DNA of 64,000 nt from Billgrantia bachuensis (GTDB lineage Bacteria > Pseudomonadota > Gammaproteobacteria > Pseudomonadales > Halomonadaceae), in assembly GCF_011742165.1 (NCBI RefSeq), contig NZ_JAAQTO010000013.1, forward strand, positions 248,001 through 312,000, written 5' to 3'. The notes beneath the pieces were generated by a model, which was not told where the DNA came from, did no database searches, and saw only the letters and a list, made by a program, of their open reading frames with translations. Of this stretch, positions 42,207 to 51,323 are shown in pieces. The first letter of the stretch is position 1, and each line of letters opens with the position of its first letter. Position numbers and translations under genes: made by a program.

Positions 42207-42300
42207 GCCCAATGTCGCAGCCGCACACTTACTGAGAACTTACGCAATACTTCTCGATCGTTCCGATCCCCCCGTAGGACTTCTGAAAGACGCATTACCG
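42207..42300. promoter_or_regulatory. shared regulatory element, copy R3 (YejM-like gene promoter)
   Basis: CTTAC half-sites at 42228 and 42239 are 11 bp apart; the GTAGGACTTCTGAAAGACGC core lies at 42274-42293, 31 bases from the second half-site as in R2. The match to R1 extends left through CGCAGCCGC. No gene starts on the right side, so this looks like a copied divergent promoter with one arm lost. The rest, to 42420, holds only short GC hairpins. Confidence 0.65.
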
Positions 42301-42420
42301 GACTGAATCGCCCCAGGCAGTGCCCTGGGCCGTGCCCAGGTGTACAGCGGAGTGGACGATGGCGTGCAATGGATAGCGCAGTGGGCCGTCAGATGTGCCG
42401 GAGGCAGGCGCCTGGGCCCA

Positions 42421-43440
42421 TCAAACATCAACGAGAAAGGGTGAGATGCAACCCGCCTGTGCATGCGCCAGATCTGCACGTGTATCAATATCGAGCGCCG
42501 AACCGGCGAATGCCTTGCGCTGATAGGCCTCGACGATCTCGGCGAGTATGGAGACGGCCAGCATCGAGGCCTCACGCATCGAGGGGATCAAGCCGACGGG
42601 GCCGCGGATGCGCCCGATCCGGCCCTCGGCGATGCCGGCCGCACGCAGCCTCTCGCAGCGCCGAGCGTGCGTCGTTTGGCTGCCAACCGCGCCGATATAG
42701 AAGGCCGGGCCTTCCAGTGCCTGGGCAAGGAGTGATTCCTCCCAATCGACGTCATGGAAGGCGAGGAGGAAGGCGGTCCAGGGGTCGTCGTCCAGTACCG
42801 GAAGCGTGGCGGGAAGCGTCAGCGCCGTAACCCGGTCGACCCCCAGCCGCCGGGCGGCCTGAACGTCGGCGCCGTCGCGCAGTTGCAGCTCGGTTTCGAC
42901 ATCGCTCGCCATGGCAAGGCGGGCAAGGGCCAGGCTGTCGGCTCCGCGCCCGGCGATGCGCAGGCGGAGCTTGGGCGTGTACCGGAAGGACACCGCGCCT
43001 GGTACTGGTGGATGCCCCACCCCGAGAGCGCCAGAATGCGCAAGAGTGAGCGTCACCGGCTGACGCGCGGCGAGCCGATCACGGCATACCCTCAGTACAC
43101 CGGCGTCTGCATCGGGCAGTACACAAACCTCGATGGCACCGCCGCAGGGGAGCGGCATGTCGATGAAGGGCGAGCCATTGCCGTATCTCAGGCGCGCGAC
43201 CTGACCCGAGCGCAGCGCTTGCCGAGCATGATTCACCACATCCGCGTCGATGCATCCGCCCGAGAGATAGCCGCAACTCTCGCCAGCCGCGGACACAGCC
43301 ATCAGCGCGCCCGGCGCTCGCACCGCACCGCCCTGCGTCGCCGTCACGACGACGAGTGCGACCTCGCCCGCCCGGCGCCAGGCAAGCCATTGTCCAAGGA
43401 CGTCTTGGGCATGTTCCAGATACAGATGTTGAAGATCCAT
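42421..43440 (-). CDS. XdhC-family molybdenum hydroxylase maturation protein
   Basis: A 339-residue XdhC/CoxI protein. The N-terminal XdhC_CoxI domain has V-T-A-T-Q-G-G-A-V-R-A-P-G and G-G-C-I-D-A-D-V near residues 33-67. The C-terminal Rossmann domain includes Y-I-G-A-V-G-S-Q-T-T-H-A-R-R near residue 250 and G-P-V-G-L-I-P-S. XdhC binds molybdenum cofactor, helps add the terminal sulfur and inserts it into the hydroxylase. It is the last gene of the three-gene unit behind the Mo-binding subunit (30-base gap). Confidence 0.88.
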   Translation of the reverse strand: MDLQHLYLEHAQDVLGQWLAWRRAGEVALVVVTATQGGAVRAPGALMAVSAAGESCGYLSGGCIDADVVNHARQALRSGQVARLRYGNGSPFIDMPLPCGGAIEVCVLPDADAGVLRVCRDRLAARQPVTLTLAHSGALGVGHPPVPGAVSFRYTPKLRLRIAGRGADSLALARLAMASDVETELQLRDGADVQAARRLGVDRVTALTLPATLPVLDDDPWTAFLLAFHDVDWEESLLAQALEGPAFYIGAVGSQTTHARRCERLRAAGIAEGRIGRIRGPVGLIPSMREASMLAVSILAEIVEAYQRKAFAGSALDIDTRADLAHAQAGCISPFLVDV

Positions 43441-43470
43441 AGCGAGCCTCGGCGGTCTGTCTTGCCGGCG

Positions 43471-45636
43471 CTAGACCTGGACGTGGTCGGCCAGCGGCAA
43501 GTGGCGGATCCGCTGCTGCGTGGCGGCGAACAGCGCGTTGGCCAGCGCCGGCGCGAGCGGTGGAACGCCCGGCTCACCGACCCCGCCCAGCGGAGAGCCG
43601 ATCTCGACGATGCCCACCGACACAGACGGCGCCTCCCCGATGCGCAGCAGCGGGTAGTCGTGGAAGTTCGACTGTTCGGCGCGGCCTTCCCGGATGGTGA
43701 CCTTCTGCCGCAGCGCCGCACCGAGTGCATCGATGACGGAACCCTCGATCTGCGCCTCCACCTGGCCCGGATTGATCGCACGCCCGCAGTCGATGGCCGC
43801 ATGGACGCGCTGCACATCGATACCCTCATCGCCGACGCGAGCCTCGACTACCTGGGCGACGTAGGAGCCATAGCTCTCGACCACGGCCAGGCCGCGAGCG
43901 ATTCTCTCCGGCGCCGGCTCGTTCCAGCGCGACATCTCGGCGACCCGGTCGAGGACGGCGAGCATCCTCTCCTGCCCTTCGCTGTGGCTGCGGCGAAACT
44001 CCAGCGGATCGCGGCCCGCCGCTACAGCGCATTCGTCCATGAAGCTCTCGAAGAAGAAGCCGTTGAAGGAGTGGGCGATCGAACGCCAGGGGCAGAGCGG
44101 GATCGGCAGATCGACCACCGCGTGCTCCACGACGAAGTTCGGGATGACGTAGTGCATGTCCGACAGCCCGCCGAGCGAGAAAGGATCGAAGTTCGCCAGG
44201 TTGCCCGTTGCCTGCGCCCGCTGCTCCGGATCGATACCGTATTCGCGGCCCATCTGCGGCCCGGCGACGCGAATGCGCATGCCGGTGATGTTGCCGGCTT
44301 CGTCCAGCACCGCCCGGAAGCGGCACCTCATCGTCTGGCGGTACTGGCCCTGCCGAACATCGTCCTCGCGCGCCCACAGCACCTTTACTGGCCGGCCCTC
44401 GACGGCGCGGCTGGCGAGCGCGGCCTGCAGGGCGATCTCGCCGTGGGTCTTGCGGCCGAAGCCTCCACCCAGATAGGTGGTATTGATGAAGAACTGCTCG
44501 GCCTGCACCTGCAGCGCGTTCTCGAGCGTCATGCGGACGATGTCCTGGCCCTGGGTACCGATCCACAGCTCCGTCCGCTCCTCGGTGGACTCGGCAGTGC
44601 AGTTGATCGGCTCCATGCTCATATGGGTGAGAAGCGGCACCGAGTACTCGGCCTCGACGACCTGTCCGTCGTTCGACAAGGTCGCCTCGGCGTCGCCGCG
44701 CAAGGTGGAGACGGGAACGTCGGACCGCTCCAGCGCCTCGCGAAACATTCCGTCTATCTCATCGGTGGAGAGCGTGTCCGCCGCTGTCGGGGTGAAGGTG
44801 ATGTCCAGGGCGTCGGCCGCCTGCTTGGCCTGCCACCAGGAGTCGGCGACCACCACCGCGCCGCGCGGCACGCGAACCACCGCGACCACGCCCGGCATTC
44901 CGGAGACGCTACTCTCGTCGATCGACTCGACCTCGGCGGAATAGACCGGGGCGAGCCGGACGGCGCCATACAGCATGCCTTCGCGCTCGACGTCCACCGC
45001 GTACACCGCCTTTCCCGTCACCTTCTCTGGTGTATCGAGGCGCGGCACCCTGCTTCCGCTCAGCGTTCGCTGGTCGTCGGGGCGCAGGGTCGGCTCCTCC
45101 GGCACCGGCAGCGACGAGGCGTCTTCCACCAGTTCACCGAAGGGAATCCTCCGGCCGCTCTCGGAATGGACGATGAAGCCGTTCTCGGCATGCAAGGCCG
45201 CAGGCGCTACATCGAGGCGCTCGGCCGCCGCCTGCGTCAGCATCTCCCGCGCCTGGGCGGCGGCGAGGCGCAGCGGGTCGTGCCAGAAACGGATGCCGAA
45301 CGAACCCACGGAGCGCATCTGGCCGATGAACGGAATCCGGTAATCGGAGGTCGGCTGGTTCGGCATGCCCACCACGATGCTCGACCAGTCGGCACCCAGC
45401 TCATCGGCAAGGATCTGGGCCTGGCCGGTGTGGGTGCCCTGGCCCATTTCGCTGGTGGGCAGCAGGAAGGTCACCTGGCCACTCGTATCGATACGGATGA
45501 AGGCCTGCGAGAAGCCTGACGCCTCCCCCTGCCGCGCCCATGCGGGCAAGCGAAGAGGAACGACCAAAGCAACGCCGGCCGCAGCAGCGCCGGCGAGAAA
45601 CGAACGGCGAGTAAGAGAGAGATTTAGTGGTTCCAT
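43471..45636 (-). CDS. molybdenum hydroxylase large subunit (IorB/aldehyde dehydrogenase type)
   Basis: A 721-residue xanthine-dehydrogenase-family protein. A Tat signal (T-R-R-S-F-L-A-G, residues 9-16) indicates export in folded form. Molybdopterin-binding domains follow, with G-Q-G-T-H-T-G-Q near residue 66, L-G-G-G-F-G-R-K near residue 390, P-W-R-S-I-A-H-S near residue 520 and the catalytic Glu in G-V-G-E-P-G near residue 690. Relatives oxidise aldehydes or N-heterocycles such as isoquinoline. It pairs with the 2Fe-2S subunit upstream. The electron acceptor, often a cytochrome c, is not encoded here. Confidence 0.9.
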   Translation of the reverse strand: MEPLNLSLTRRSFLAGAAAAGVALVVPLRLPAWARQGEASGFSQAFIRIDTSGQVTFLLPTSEMGQGTHTGQAQILADELGADWSSIVVGMPNQPTSDYRIPFIGQMRSVGSFGIRFWHDPLRLAAAQAREMLTQAAAERLDVAPAALHAENGFIVHSESGRRIPFGELVEDASSLPVPEEPTLRPDDQRTLSGSRVPRLDTPEKVTGKAVYAVDVEREGMLYGAVRLAPVYSAEVESIDESSVSGMPGVVAVVRVPRGAVVVADSWWQAKQAADALDITFTPTAADTLSTDEIDGMFREALERSDVPVSTLRGDAEATLSNDGQVVEAEYSVPLLTHMSMEPINCTAESTEERTELWIGTQGQDIVRMTLENALQVQAEQFFINTTYLGGGFGRKTHGEIALQAALASRAVEGRPVKVLWAREDDVRQGQYRQTMRCRFRAVLDEAGNITGMRIRVAGPQMGREYGIDPEQRAQATGNLANFDPFSLGGLSDMHYVIPNFVVEHAVVDLPIPLCPWRSIAHSFNGFFFESFMDECAVAAGRDPLEFRRSHSEGQERMLAVLDRVAEMSRWNEPAPERIARGLAVVESYGSYVAQVVEARVGDEGIDVQRVHAAIDCGRAINPGQVEAQIEGSVIDALGAALRQKVTIREGRAEQSNFHDYPLLRIGEAPSVSVGIVEIGSPLGGVGEPGVPPLAPALANALFAATQQRIRHLPLADHVQV

Positions 45637-45681
45637 TTTGCCACCTGCGCCTTGAATGAGCTTGGATGGAAGCGAGTCGCC

Positions 45682-46131
45682 TCAGGCCTCGGCGGCGCGA
45701 TGAATGGCCGCCCGGATGCGCACGTAAGTGCCGCAACGGCACAGGTTGCCGGCCATCGCCTCGTCGATCTCCGTATCGGAGGGGCTCGGATTTCGCGCCA
45801 GCAGAGCGGCCGCGCTCATGATCTGCCCCGACTGGCAGTAACCGCACTGCGGTACGTCCAGCTCCACCCAGGCCTGCTGGACGGGATGCGAGCCATCCTC
45901 GGACAGCCCCTCGATGGTCGTGACGGACCTGCCTTCGGCAGCGGATAGCGGGAAGACACAGGCACGTACCGGCTCGTCATCGACATGCAGCGTGCAGGCA
46001 CCGCACTGTGCGATGCCGCAGCCGTACTTGGTGCCGGTGAGTTTCAGTTGCTCGCGGATCACCCAGAGCAGCGGCGTAGCCGGCTCGGCGGTGACCTCGA
46101 CCTCGCGCCCGTTGAGCGTGAATGCAGTCAT
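45682..46131 (-). CDS. molybdenum hydroxylase 2Fe-2S small subunit
   Basis: A 149-residue protein with two [2Fe-2S] clusters. The plant-ferredoxin-type motif C-G-I-A-Q-C-G-A-C with a later Cys (residues about 40-60) and the second helical set C-G-Y-C-Q-S-G and C-R-C-G-T-Y (residues about 100-135) are complete. It passes electrons from the molybdenum centre in the large subunit. GGAG lies 9 bases before the ATG at 46131. It heads the operon, and an AraC-style direct repeat lies 84-119 bases upstream. Confidence 0.92.
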   Translation of the reverse strand: MTAFTLNGREVEVTAEPATPLLWVIREQLKLTGTKYGCGIAQCGACTLHVDDEPVRACVFPLSAAEGRSVTTIEGLSEDGSHPVQQAWVELDVPQCGYCQSGQIMSAAALLARNPSPSDTEIDEAMAGNLCRCGTYVRIRAAIHRAAEA

Positions 46132-46567
46132 GAGTGCTTCTCCTCGGCTGGCCACGATTGCGTGACGGGATGCGCTTTGGGTATTTCACTGTCAATTATT
46201 CGGCAGTGGGAGGTCTTGCCACTCTCTACGTAAAACTTGCCCGATCCTGCCGGACTGACGAGGGTTCTAATTAAAAGCGGGGCAGACTTGTTTCTGGGCA
46301 GAAAAGATTCAACGGCCGCTGGGGAGACTTGCGACAGTTTGATACCAGAACGTCATATTTGAGCGACAAATCTGTTGTATTAATCGCTGATGCAGCCGCT
46401 GAGAGTCTACGGTCTTGTCAACGAGCGAGTTGACGTCCGGGGTTAGCCAGGAACACTCTACGTGAATCACTCCCGATGTGGCTTCGCAACTCTACGATGA
46501 GCTAGCCAAGAGCACAGGCCAGAGTATCGACTGAAGAGAGTTTCAGCTTTACGGCGGAGGTTAGGTA
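46132..46567. other. 436-base gene-free region between divergent units
   Basis: It holds the promoters of the Mo-hydroxylase operon (leftward) and the response regulator (rightward). The only structure I can support is the direct-repeat element at 46215-46250. It is less GC-rich than its surroundings. Confidence 0.5.
46215..46250 (-). promoter_or_regulatory. AraC-style direct repeat upstream of Mo-hydroxylase operon
   Basis: CTTGCCAC at 46215 and AAAACTTGCC at 46232 place two CTTGCC half-sites 21 bp apart, followed by GATCCTGC. The same arrangement, with the same 9-base gap and 17 of 19 bases conserved in the second part, is at 51324-51359 upstream of the SDR gene. Twenty-one bp is the classic AraC half-site spacing. 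Confidence 0.6.
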
Positions 46568-47287
46568 ATGCAAGACGCCACACATGTCGTCGTCGTAGAC
46601 GACCATAACGATATTCGGGACCTGGTTCGGGAGTATCTCGAGCACCATGGTTACAAGGTCAGCGTCGCGGAGGGCGGTGCGACCCTGCGACGCGTCCTCG
46701 AACGGCAGACTGTCGACCTGATCATCCTCGATATCATGATGCCCGGCGAAGACGGCATCTCCCTGTGCAGACACATTCGGGCTACCGGTAATATTCCCAT
46801 CATATTTCTGACAGCGATGGCCGAAGACACGGATCGTATCGTCGGTCTCGAGCTCGGCGCGGACGATTACCTGGTGAAGCCATTCAATCCGCGCGAGCTT
46901 CTTGCCCGGATTAGAGCCGTGCTTCGTCGCGCCACGAGCGCCGTTCCTGCACGCACGATTCTCGAGCGCAGGATAGTCCGCATCGGACATTGGAAGGTCG
47001 ATCTGGGTCGCCAGGAGATCTTCGGCGACGATGGCGTTGGCATTCCGCTCAGCACAGCGGAATTTCGCCTTCTCAAGGTCTTCATCGAGCGGCCTGGGTT
47101 GATACTCAGCCGGGAACAGCTCCTGGATCTGACGGTTGGAAGGACAGCCGACATCTTCGACCGCAGCATTGACAACCAGGTCAGCCGCCTGCGGAAGAAA
47201 ATCGAGGATAACCCCAAGAATCCGACGATCATCAAGACTCACTGGGGTGGCGGCTACAGCCTGTGTACCGAGGTCGCGTTCGAATGA
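46568..47287 (+). CDS. OmpR-family response regulator
   Basis: A 239-residue regulator: receiver domain with D-D-H at residues 11-13, phospho-acceptor Asp near residue 55 in I-L-D-I-M-M-P-G-E-D-G, and Lys in L-V-K-P-F. The winged-helix output domain is in residues 140-232 (S-R-E-Q-L-L-D-L, R-S-I-D-N-Q-V-S-R-L-R-K-K-I). It is coupled to the kinase that follows (ATGA overlap). Targets are unknown; the divergent Mo-hydroxylase operon or the DoxX gene downstream are candidates. Confidence 0.9.
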   Translation: MQDATHVVVVDDHNDIRDLVREYLEHHGYKVSVAEGGATLRRVLERQTVDLIILDIMMPGEDGISLCRHIRATGNIPIIFLTAMAEDTDRIVGLELGADDYLVKPFNPRELLARIRAVLRRATSAVPARTILERRIVRIGHWKVDLGRQEIFGDDGVGIPLSTAEFRLLKVFIERPGLILSREQLLDLTVGRTADIFDRSIDNQVSRLRKKIEDNPKNPTIIKTHWGGGYSLCTEVAFE

Positions 47288-48792
47288 CTCGTATCTGGCG
47301 CAGGAGCCTGGCCATACAATTCATCGGGCTGATGCTCGCGGCGTTGATCGTTTCACAGGCAATTTCCTTCTTTATTTCCTCGGATGAGTTCACCAAGAAA
47401 TTCGACGCTGGGGCGAAAGCTGAATTCATCAGCCGGGCGTCATCGGTAACCCGCTTGATGGAATCGCTACCGCCTTCCTTGAGGGAGCAGGCCCTGCATG
47501 CCAGTGAAGGCAGCTATTTGCGATACTGGTTGACCGACAGCGAAACCACGGATCCGAATGCCTGGAGACTGCAGGCCCTCGCCCATCTTTCCCGGCCGCT
47601 GGACAGCTCCGTCGACCGCAGTGGAGCGTTGGGGTGGGCCGGCTCTCCTCATCCGAAATTGCCGAGCGCCGACGAAGTGGCCTCCGCAAACGCAGATGAC
47701 CCATGGTGGACCCCAGCGGACTATTTATGGATGCTGTCGCAGCCCGCAAAGACGCTCCGCTTTTCAGGCAGCCTGGGGTTTGGGTTCAAGACACAGCTCG
47801 ACGACGGACGCTGGCTGAACGCTGCCTTTTACCAGCATGACAAGGGCAGCTTATGGACGTCGGGACCACTGATGTCGCTTGGGTTTACCGCTCTCATGCT
47901 GGCTTTGATCGGCGCTTTCATCGCAAGCCGGATCGCGCGGCCACTACGAAACCTGGCAACCTCCGCTGAAGCCTTGGGACGAGGACAAAACCTGCCGCCT
48001 TTGATGGAAGAAGGGCCGGAAGAGATCAAGCGGACGGCTCAATCTTTCAACAAGATGCAAAGCCGCCTGCATCGCTTCGTCGAGGACCGGACGAAAATGC
48101 TGGCAGCGATCAGCCATGACCTACGGACGCCGCTAACCTCGCTTCGCCTGAGGGCAGAATTCGTCAACGACGAGGATATCCAGCGCAAGATGATAGAAAC
48201 GATCGACGAGCTCCAATCGATGACGGAAGCCGCCATTTCATTCGCACGCGGAGAATCCATCAGGGAGGAGACTCGCGCCATCGACCTCGAGGCGCTGGTC
48301 GGAAGCATCTGTGACGACCAATCCGATCTGGGGCACCCTGTCACGCATATCGAGGGTGTGAAGGTGAAGTACCGCTGCCGACCCGATAGCCTCCGCCGCG
48401 CGATAAGAAACCTGGTGGAGAATGCAGTACGTTATGGGGGAGAGGCGAAAGTGGCGCTAAGGTGCACCGCATCGACTGTCGATATCGTCGTTGAAGATCG
48501 CGGCCCCGGGATTCCGGACGACATGAGGGAAAAAGTTTTCGCGCCCTTCGTCCGGCTGGAGACGTCGCGAAACAGGCAGACCGGAGGCATCGGCCTCGGT
48601 CTCTCGATCGTGCGTTCGGTCGCGCGGCAGCATGGGGGAGATATTTCGTTTTCCAACGGCGAAGCCGGCATGCAGGCCGTCATCTCACTCCCGATGGAAG
48701 GCCGTGTTGACGCAGCGCCAGCGCGAAAGGCGAGCATCTGGAGGCTCAGGAAAACCTCAAGCCCCGCGCAGAGCGCTCACTTACCGAAATAG
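47284..48792 (+). CDS. sensor histidine kinase
   Basis: A 502-residue kinase with two membrane helices (about residues 14-36 and 198-220) around a periplasmic sensor of about 160 residues, a HAMP domain, H-box S-H-D-L-R-T-P-L-T near residue 278, N-box L-V-E-N-A-V-R-Y, D-R-G-P-G-I and G-I-G-L-G-L-S-I. The overall plan resembles the EnvZ/RstB group. It starts at 47284 inside the regulator stop codon. Signal unknown. Confidence 0.9.
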   Translation: MTRIWRRSLAIQFIGLMLAALIVSQAISFFISSDEFTKKFDAGAKAEFISRASSVTRLMESLPPSLREQALHASEGSYLRYWLTDSETTDPNAWRLQALAHLSRPLDSSVDRSGALGWAGSPHPKLPSADEVASANADDPWWTPADYLWMLSQPAKTLRFSGSLGFGFKTQLDDGRWLNAAFYQHDKGSLWTSGPLMSLGFTALMLALIGAFIASRIARPLRNLATSAEALGRGQNLPPLMEEGPEEIKRTAQSFNKMQSRLHRFVEDRTKMLAAISHDLRTPLTSLRLRAEFVNDEDIQRKMIETIDELQSMTEAAISFARGESIREETRAIDLEALVGSICDDQSDLGHPVTHIEGVKVKYRCRPDSLRRAIRNLVENAVRYGGEAKVALRCTASTVDIVVEDRGPGIPDDMREKVFAPFVRLETSRNRQTGGIGLGLSIVRSVARQHGGDISFSNGEAGMQAVISLPMEGRVDAAPARKASIWRLRKTSSPAQSAHLPK

Positions 48793-49013
48793 CTCGCCAC
48801 CATGTTCTGTTCTGCCCGCCCAGGCCTGGCGAATTCCACTGCCAGGGCTTCATCCGACATTGTTTACTTCGACTTAGCGTTATCGGGACATTTTGCGACA
48901 AAATATTGAGTCTCTGGCATACCGTGGAGACAACCACGTCCTACTCTCCTCGTTGTCGCCGTAGCGTTTCGATCGCCCGGTTCCATAAACTCCAGCAAAG
49001 ACACGAGGAAAAC

Positions 49014-49433
49014 ATGCTAACACTACAAATGCAGCGCTTTCAGCGCCTCGATGTCCTTTCCCCGCACCTTCTCAGCGTACTGCGAATCTTTGCGGCCGGC
49101 TCTTTCATGACCCATGGAACGATGAAGCTTTTTGGCTGGCCCGCCGCTTTCGAGTACCCCCTTAACCCCATGCTTTATACCGCCGGCTTCCTAGAAGTGA
49201 TTGGAGGCTTCTTCCTGCTCATTGGTCTCTTCTCTCGCCCGACAGCCTTCATTCTTTCCGGCTTGATGGCATTCGCCTATTTTATCGCGCATAGCCCGAA
49301 CGGCTTCTTCCCTGTTCTCAACCACGGTGAGGCGGCAATGCTGTATTGCTTCCTTTTCCTTTATATCAGCGCCGCCGGCCCAGGCCTTTGGAGCGTGGAC
49401 GCGTTGCAAGAGCCAAAAAGCCAGATGGGGTGA
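49014..49433 (+). CDS. DoxX family membrane protein
   Basis: A 139-residue protein with four membrane helices. DoxX marks are L-R-I-F-A-A-G-S-F-M-T-H-G-T-M-K-L-F-G-W (residues 20-40), G-F-L-E-V-I-G-G-F-F-L-L-I-G-L and the H-G-E-A-A-M-L-Y-C-F motif near residue 110. Such proteins are linked to thiosulfate:quinone oxidoreduction or redox stress, but most are uncharacterised. GAGGAA precedes the ATG. It lies between the two-component system and an AraC regulator; the gap upstream (221 bases) has no gene. Confidence 0.82.
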   Translation: MLTLQMQRFQRLDVLSPHLLSVLRIFAAGSFMTHGTMKLFGWPAAFEYPLNPMLYTAGFLEVIGGFFLLIGLFSRPTAFILSGLMAFAYFIAHSPNGFFPVLNHGEAAMLYCFLFLYISAAGPGLWSVDALQEPKSQMG

Positions 49434-49455
49434 AACCGCGGTCGCACCCGCCCCT

Positions 49456-50372
49456 CATGCTACGTTCAAGTCGAAATGCGGAGGATGCATATGGATTCGC
49501 TCAAGCAGGCTGTCCTGGCTTATACCAGCCGCCACGCCAACAGCTGCGGTATGGCGCTAACCCCGGTACCGGGGTTGCGCATGATGTGCCTCGAGGCGCC
49601 GTCCGGTGAACTGCACTCGGTTTACAAGCCGCTGATATGTCTGGTGCTGCAGGGGGCGAAGCGCTTGATCGTGGGGAGTGAGGCGCGGGTTTTCTCTACC
49701 GGCCAGTCCATCCTCGTGAGTGCCGACATGCCGGTAATCGGACGGATCGTGCAAGCGAGCCGCTACGAGCCCTATCTGGCGATCGCGGTCGAACTGGAGA
49801 TGGCAACCTTGCGTGAACTCACCGCCCACCTCGGCAGCCCACGCCCACAGCCCCCTTCCGGGATGCCTACGCTATTCACCGTGGACACCGAAGCCGCACT
49901 GCTCGATTGTGCATCGCGGCTGATGCACCTGCTGGACCGCCCCGAAGCGGCGCCGCTGCTGAGCCCGGGCATCATGCGGGAGCTGCACTACTGGCTATTG
50001 TCGGGGCCCCACCGCAGTGCCTTGCGAACACTGGCGGACCCTGACAGCCACGCCAGCCGCCTCGCCGCCGCCATTGCGATCCTCCGGGCCGAGTACCGGA
50101 CGCGCGTATCCGTGGAGCGACTGGCGGCGGAAGCCGGCATGAGCCTCTCCTCGTTTCACAAGCACTTCAAGCACATGACCTCGTTGACACCCGGGCAGTA
50201 CCAGAAGCGGCTGCGCCTGGTCGAAGCACGCCGGCTGATGCTCGACGAAGGCTACTCGGCGAGCAATGCCGCCTTCGAGGTGGGCTACGAGAGCGTTTCC
50301 CAGTTCACCCGCGAGTATGGCCGCCTGTTCCAGGCACCGCCGAAGCGCGACGTGCTGCGCACCCGAAGACCG
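49456..50372. repeat. duplicated AraC-regulator segment, copy 1
   Basis: From CATGCTACGTTC upstream of the gene to the C-A-C-C-G-C-C-G-A-A-G-C-G-C-G-A-C near its 3' end this matches 53568-54463 at high nucleotide identity, in the same orientation, 4.1 kb apart. Confidence 0.7.
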
Positions 50373-50414
50373 ACGGAACGCCTGCCAGCGCAGCTGGCGG
50401 CTTCGACAGCGTGA
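49491..50414 (+). CDS. AraC-family regulator, paralogue 1
   Basis: A 307-residue regulator with the AraC_N (cupin-like) ligand domain in residues 25-180 (L-E-A-P-S-G-E-L-H-S-V-Y-K-P-L-I-C-L-V-L-Q-G-A-K) and an AraC helix-turn-helix pair in residues 195-290 (S-N-A-A-F-E-V-G-Y-E-S-V-S-Q-F-T-R-E-Y-G-R-L-F). Relatives usually control adjacent SDR or alcohol dehydrogenase genes; the SDR at 50450 is convergent. It is about 88% identical to the regulator at 53602 and the duplication extends into the upstream region. GGAGG precedes the ATG at 49491. Confidence 0.88.
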   Translation: MDSLKQAVLAYTSRHANSCGMALTPVPGLRMMCLEAPSGELHSVYKPLICLVLQGAKRLIVGSEARVFSTGQSILVSADMPVIGRIVQASRYEPYLAIAVELEMATLRELTAHLGSPRPQPPSGMPTLFTVDTEAALLDCASRLMHLLDRPEAAPLLSPGIMRELHYWLLSGPHRSALRTLADPDSHASRLAAAIAILRAEYRTRVSVERLAAEAGMSLSSFHKHFKHMTSLTPGQYQKRLRLVEARRLMLDEGYSASNAAFEVGYESVSQFTREYGRLFQAPPKRDVLRTRRPTERLPAQLAASTA

Positions 50415-50449
50415 TCCCAGCGCTCCCAAGGCGACCGGCCCACTTGCGC

Positions 50450-51193
50450 TCAGTGCCCGTTGAGCACCTCGACCGCTTGATCGAAGTGTCCGTCGCGCTC
50501 CGCCCAGCGCAGGTAGTTAACCCGCTCCACCAGGATTTCCCTGGGTGTCGGCTGCTCACGGAGCAGTGCCATGGTCTCGTCGATGAAGTCATCGAGAGGC
50601 ATGTAGCCTTCACGGGTCGACTGGCCAGGCGTGAGTTCTGTCTGCACCGCGGGAGGCGCGAGCTCGATGACCTCGACCTTGCCCCTGAGCTGTTCGCGCA
50701 GGGAGACCGTATAGGAGTGAATCGCCGCCTTGGTGGCGTTGTAGGTCGGCGTACCGCTCAGCGGCACGAAGGCGAGGCCGGACGAAACGTTCACGATCGC
50801 CGCGTCTGGCTGATTGACTAGATGGTCGGTCAGTGCGTTCGTCAGCCGGATCGGCCCGAGCAAATTGGCAACAACCGTCTGCTCGGCATCGCTCAGGTCT
50901 CGAGTGCGGGACAAATCCTCGCGCCGCATGATGCCGGCATTGTTGATCAGCACATTGAGGCTCGGATGCTCGGCGACGACACGCTCGGCAAAGGCAGTAA
51001 TGGCATCCGAATCCTCGATATCGACGACCATCGCGTGCATGTCGCTCCGACCGGCAATGGTTTCCTCCAGCGTCTCCAGACGCCGCCCAGCGACAATCAC
51101 AGTGTTCCCAAGTTCGTTGAAGCGTAGGGCAAGCTCCCGGCCAATCCCCGAGCCTCCCCCGGTGATGAGAATGACGTTTCCTGACCTTTTCAT
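50450..51193 (-). CDS. SDR family oxidoreductase (DltE-like)
   Basis: A 247-residue classical short-chain dehydrogenase with T-G-G-G-S-G-I-G at residues 11-18, N-N-A-G near residue 87, Ser in V-N-V-S-S-G, and the catalytic Y-N-A-T-K. An acidic D-I-E-D sits after strand 4. The group is annotated DltE-like, without proof of a role in D-alanylation. The start at 51193 follows GGAGA. An AraC-style direct repeat lies 131-166 bases upstream, shared with the Mo-hydroxylase operon, so both may respond to the same aldehyde or alcohol signal. Confidence 0.88.
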   Translation of the reverse strand: MKRSGNVILITGGGSGIGRELALRFNELGNTVIVAGRRLETLEETIAGRSDMHAMVVDIEDSDAITAFAERVVAEHPSLNVLINNAGIMRREDLSRTRDLSDAEQTVVANLLGPIRLTNALTDHLVNQPDAAIVNVSSGLAFVPLSGTPTYNATKAAIHSYTVSLREQLRGKVEVIELAPPAVQTELTPGQSTREGYMPLDDFIDETMALLREQPTPREILVERVNYLRWAERDGHFDQAVEVLNGH

Positions 51194-51323
51194 CGTTTCA
51201 TCTCCATTTGCTGTTATGACCCGACACGATTTCGACCGATACGCTCGGACGATCTCGACGCCGAAGGCATTCGACGACCGCTGTGTTAAGCATTCATTTT
51301 TTAACAACTGGACGGAAACGAGG

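Noticed and set aside
42310..42345. CCCAGG/CCTGGG hairpins right of R3 as a riboswitch or terminator
   Set aside because: Short GC palindromes without a T-run or any gene starting nearby; no support for function.
42754..45519. 921-codon open frame on the plus strand
   Set aside because: It is antisense to the XdhC and Mo-hydroxylase genes, whose products show complete cofactor motifs; long shadow ORFs are expected at this GC content.
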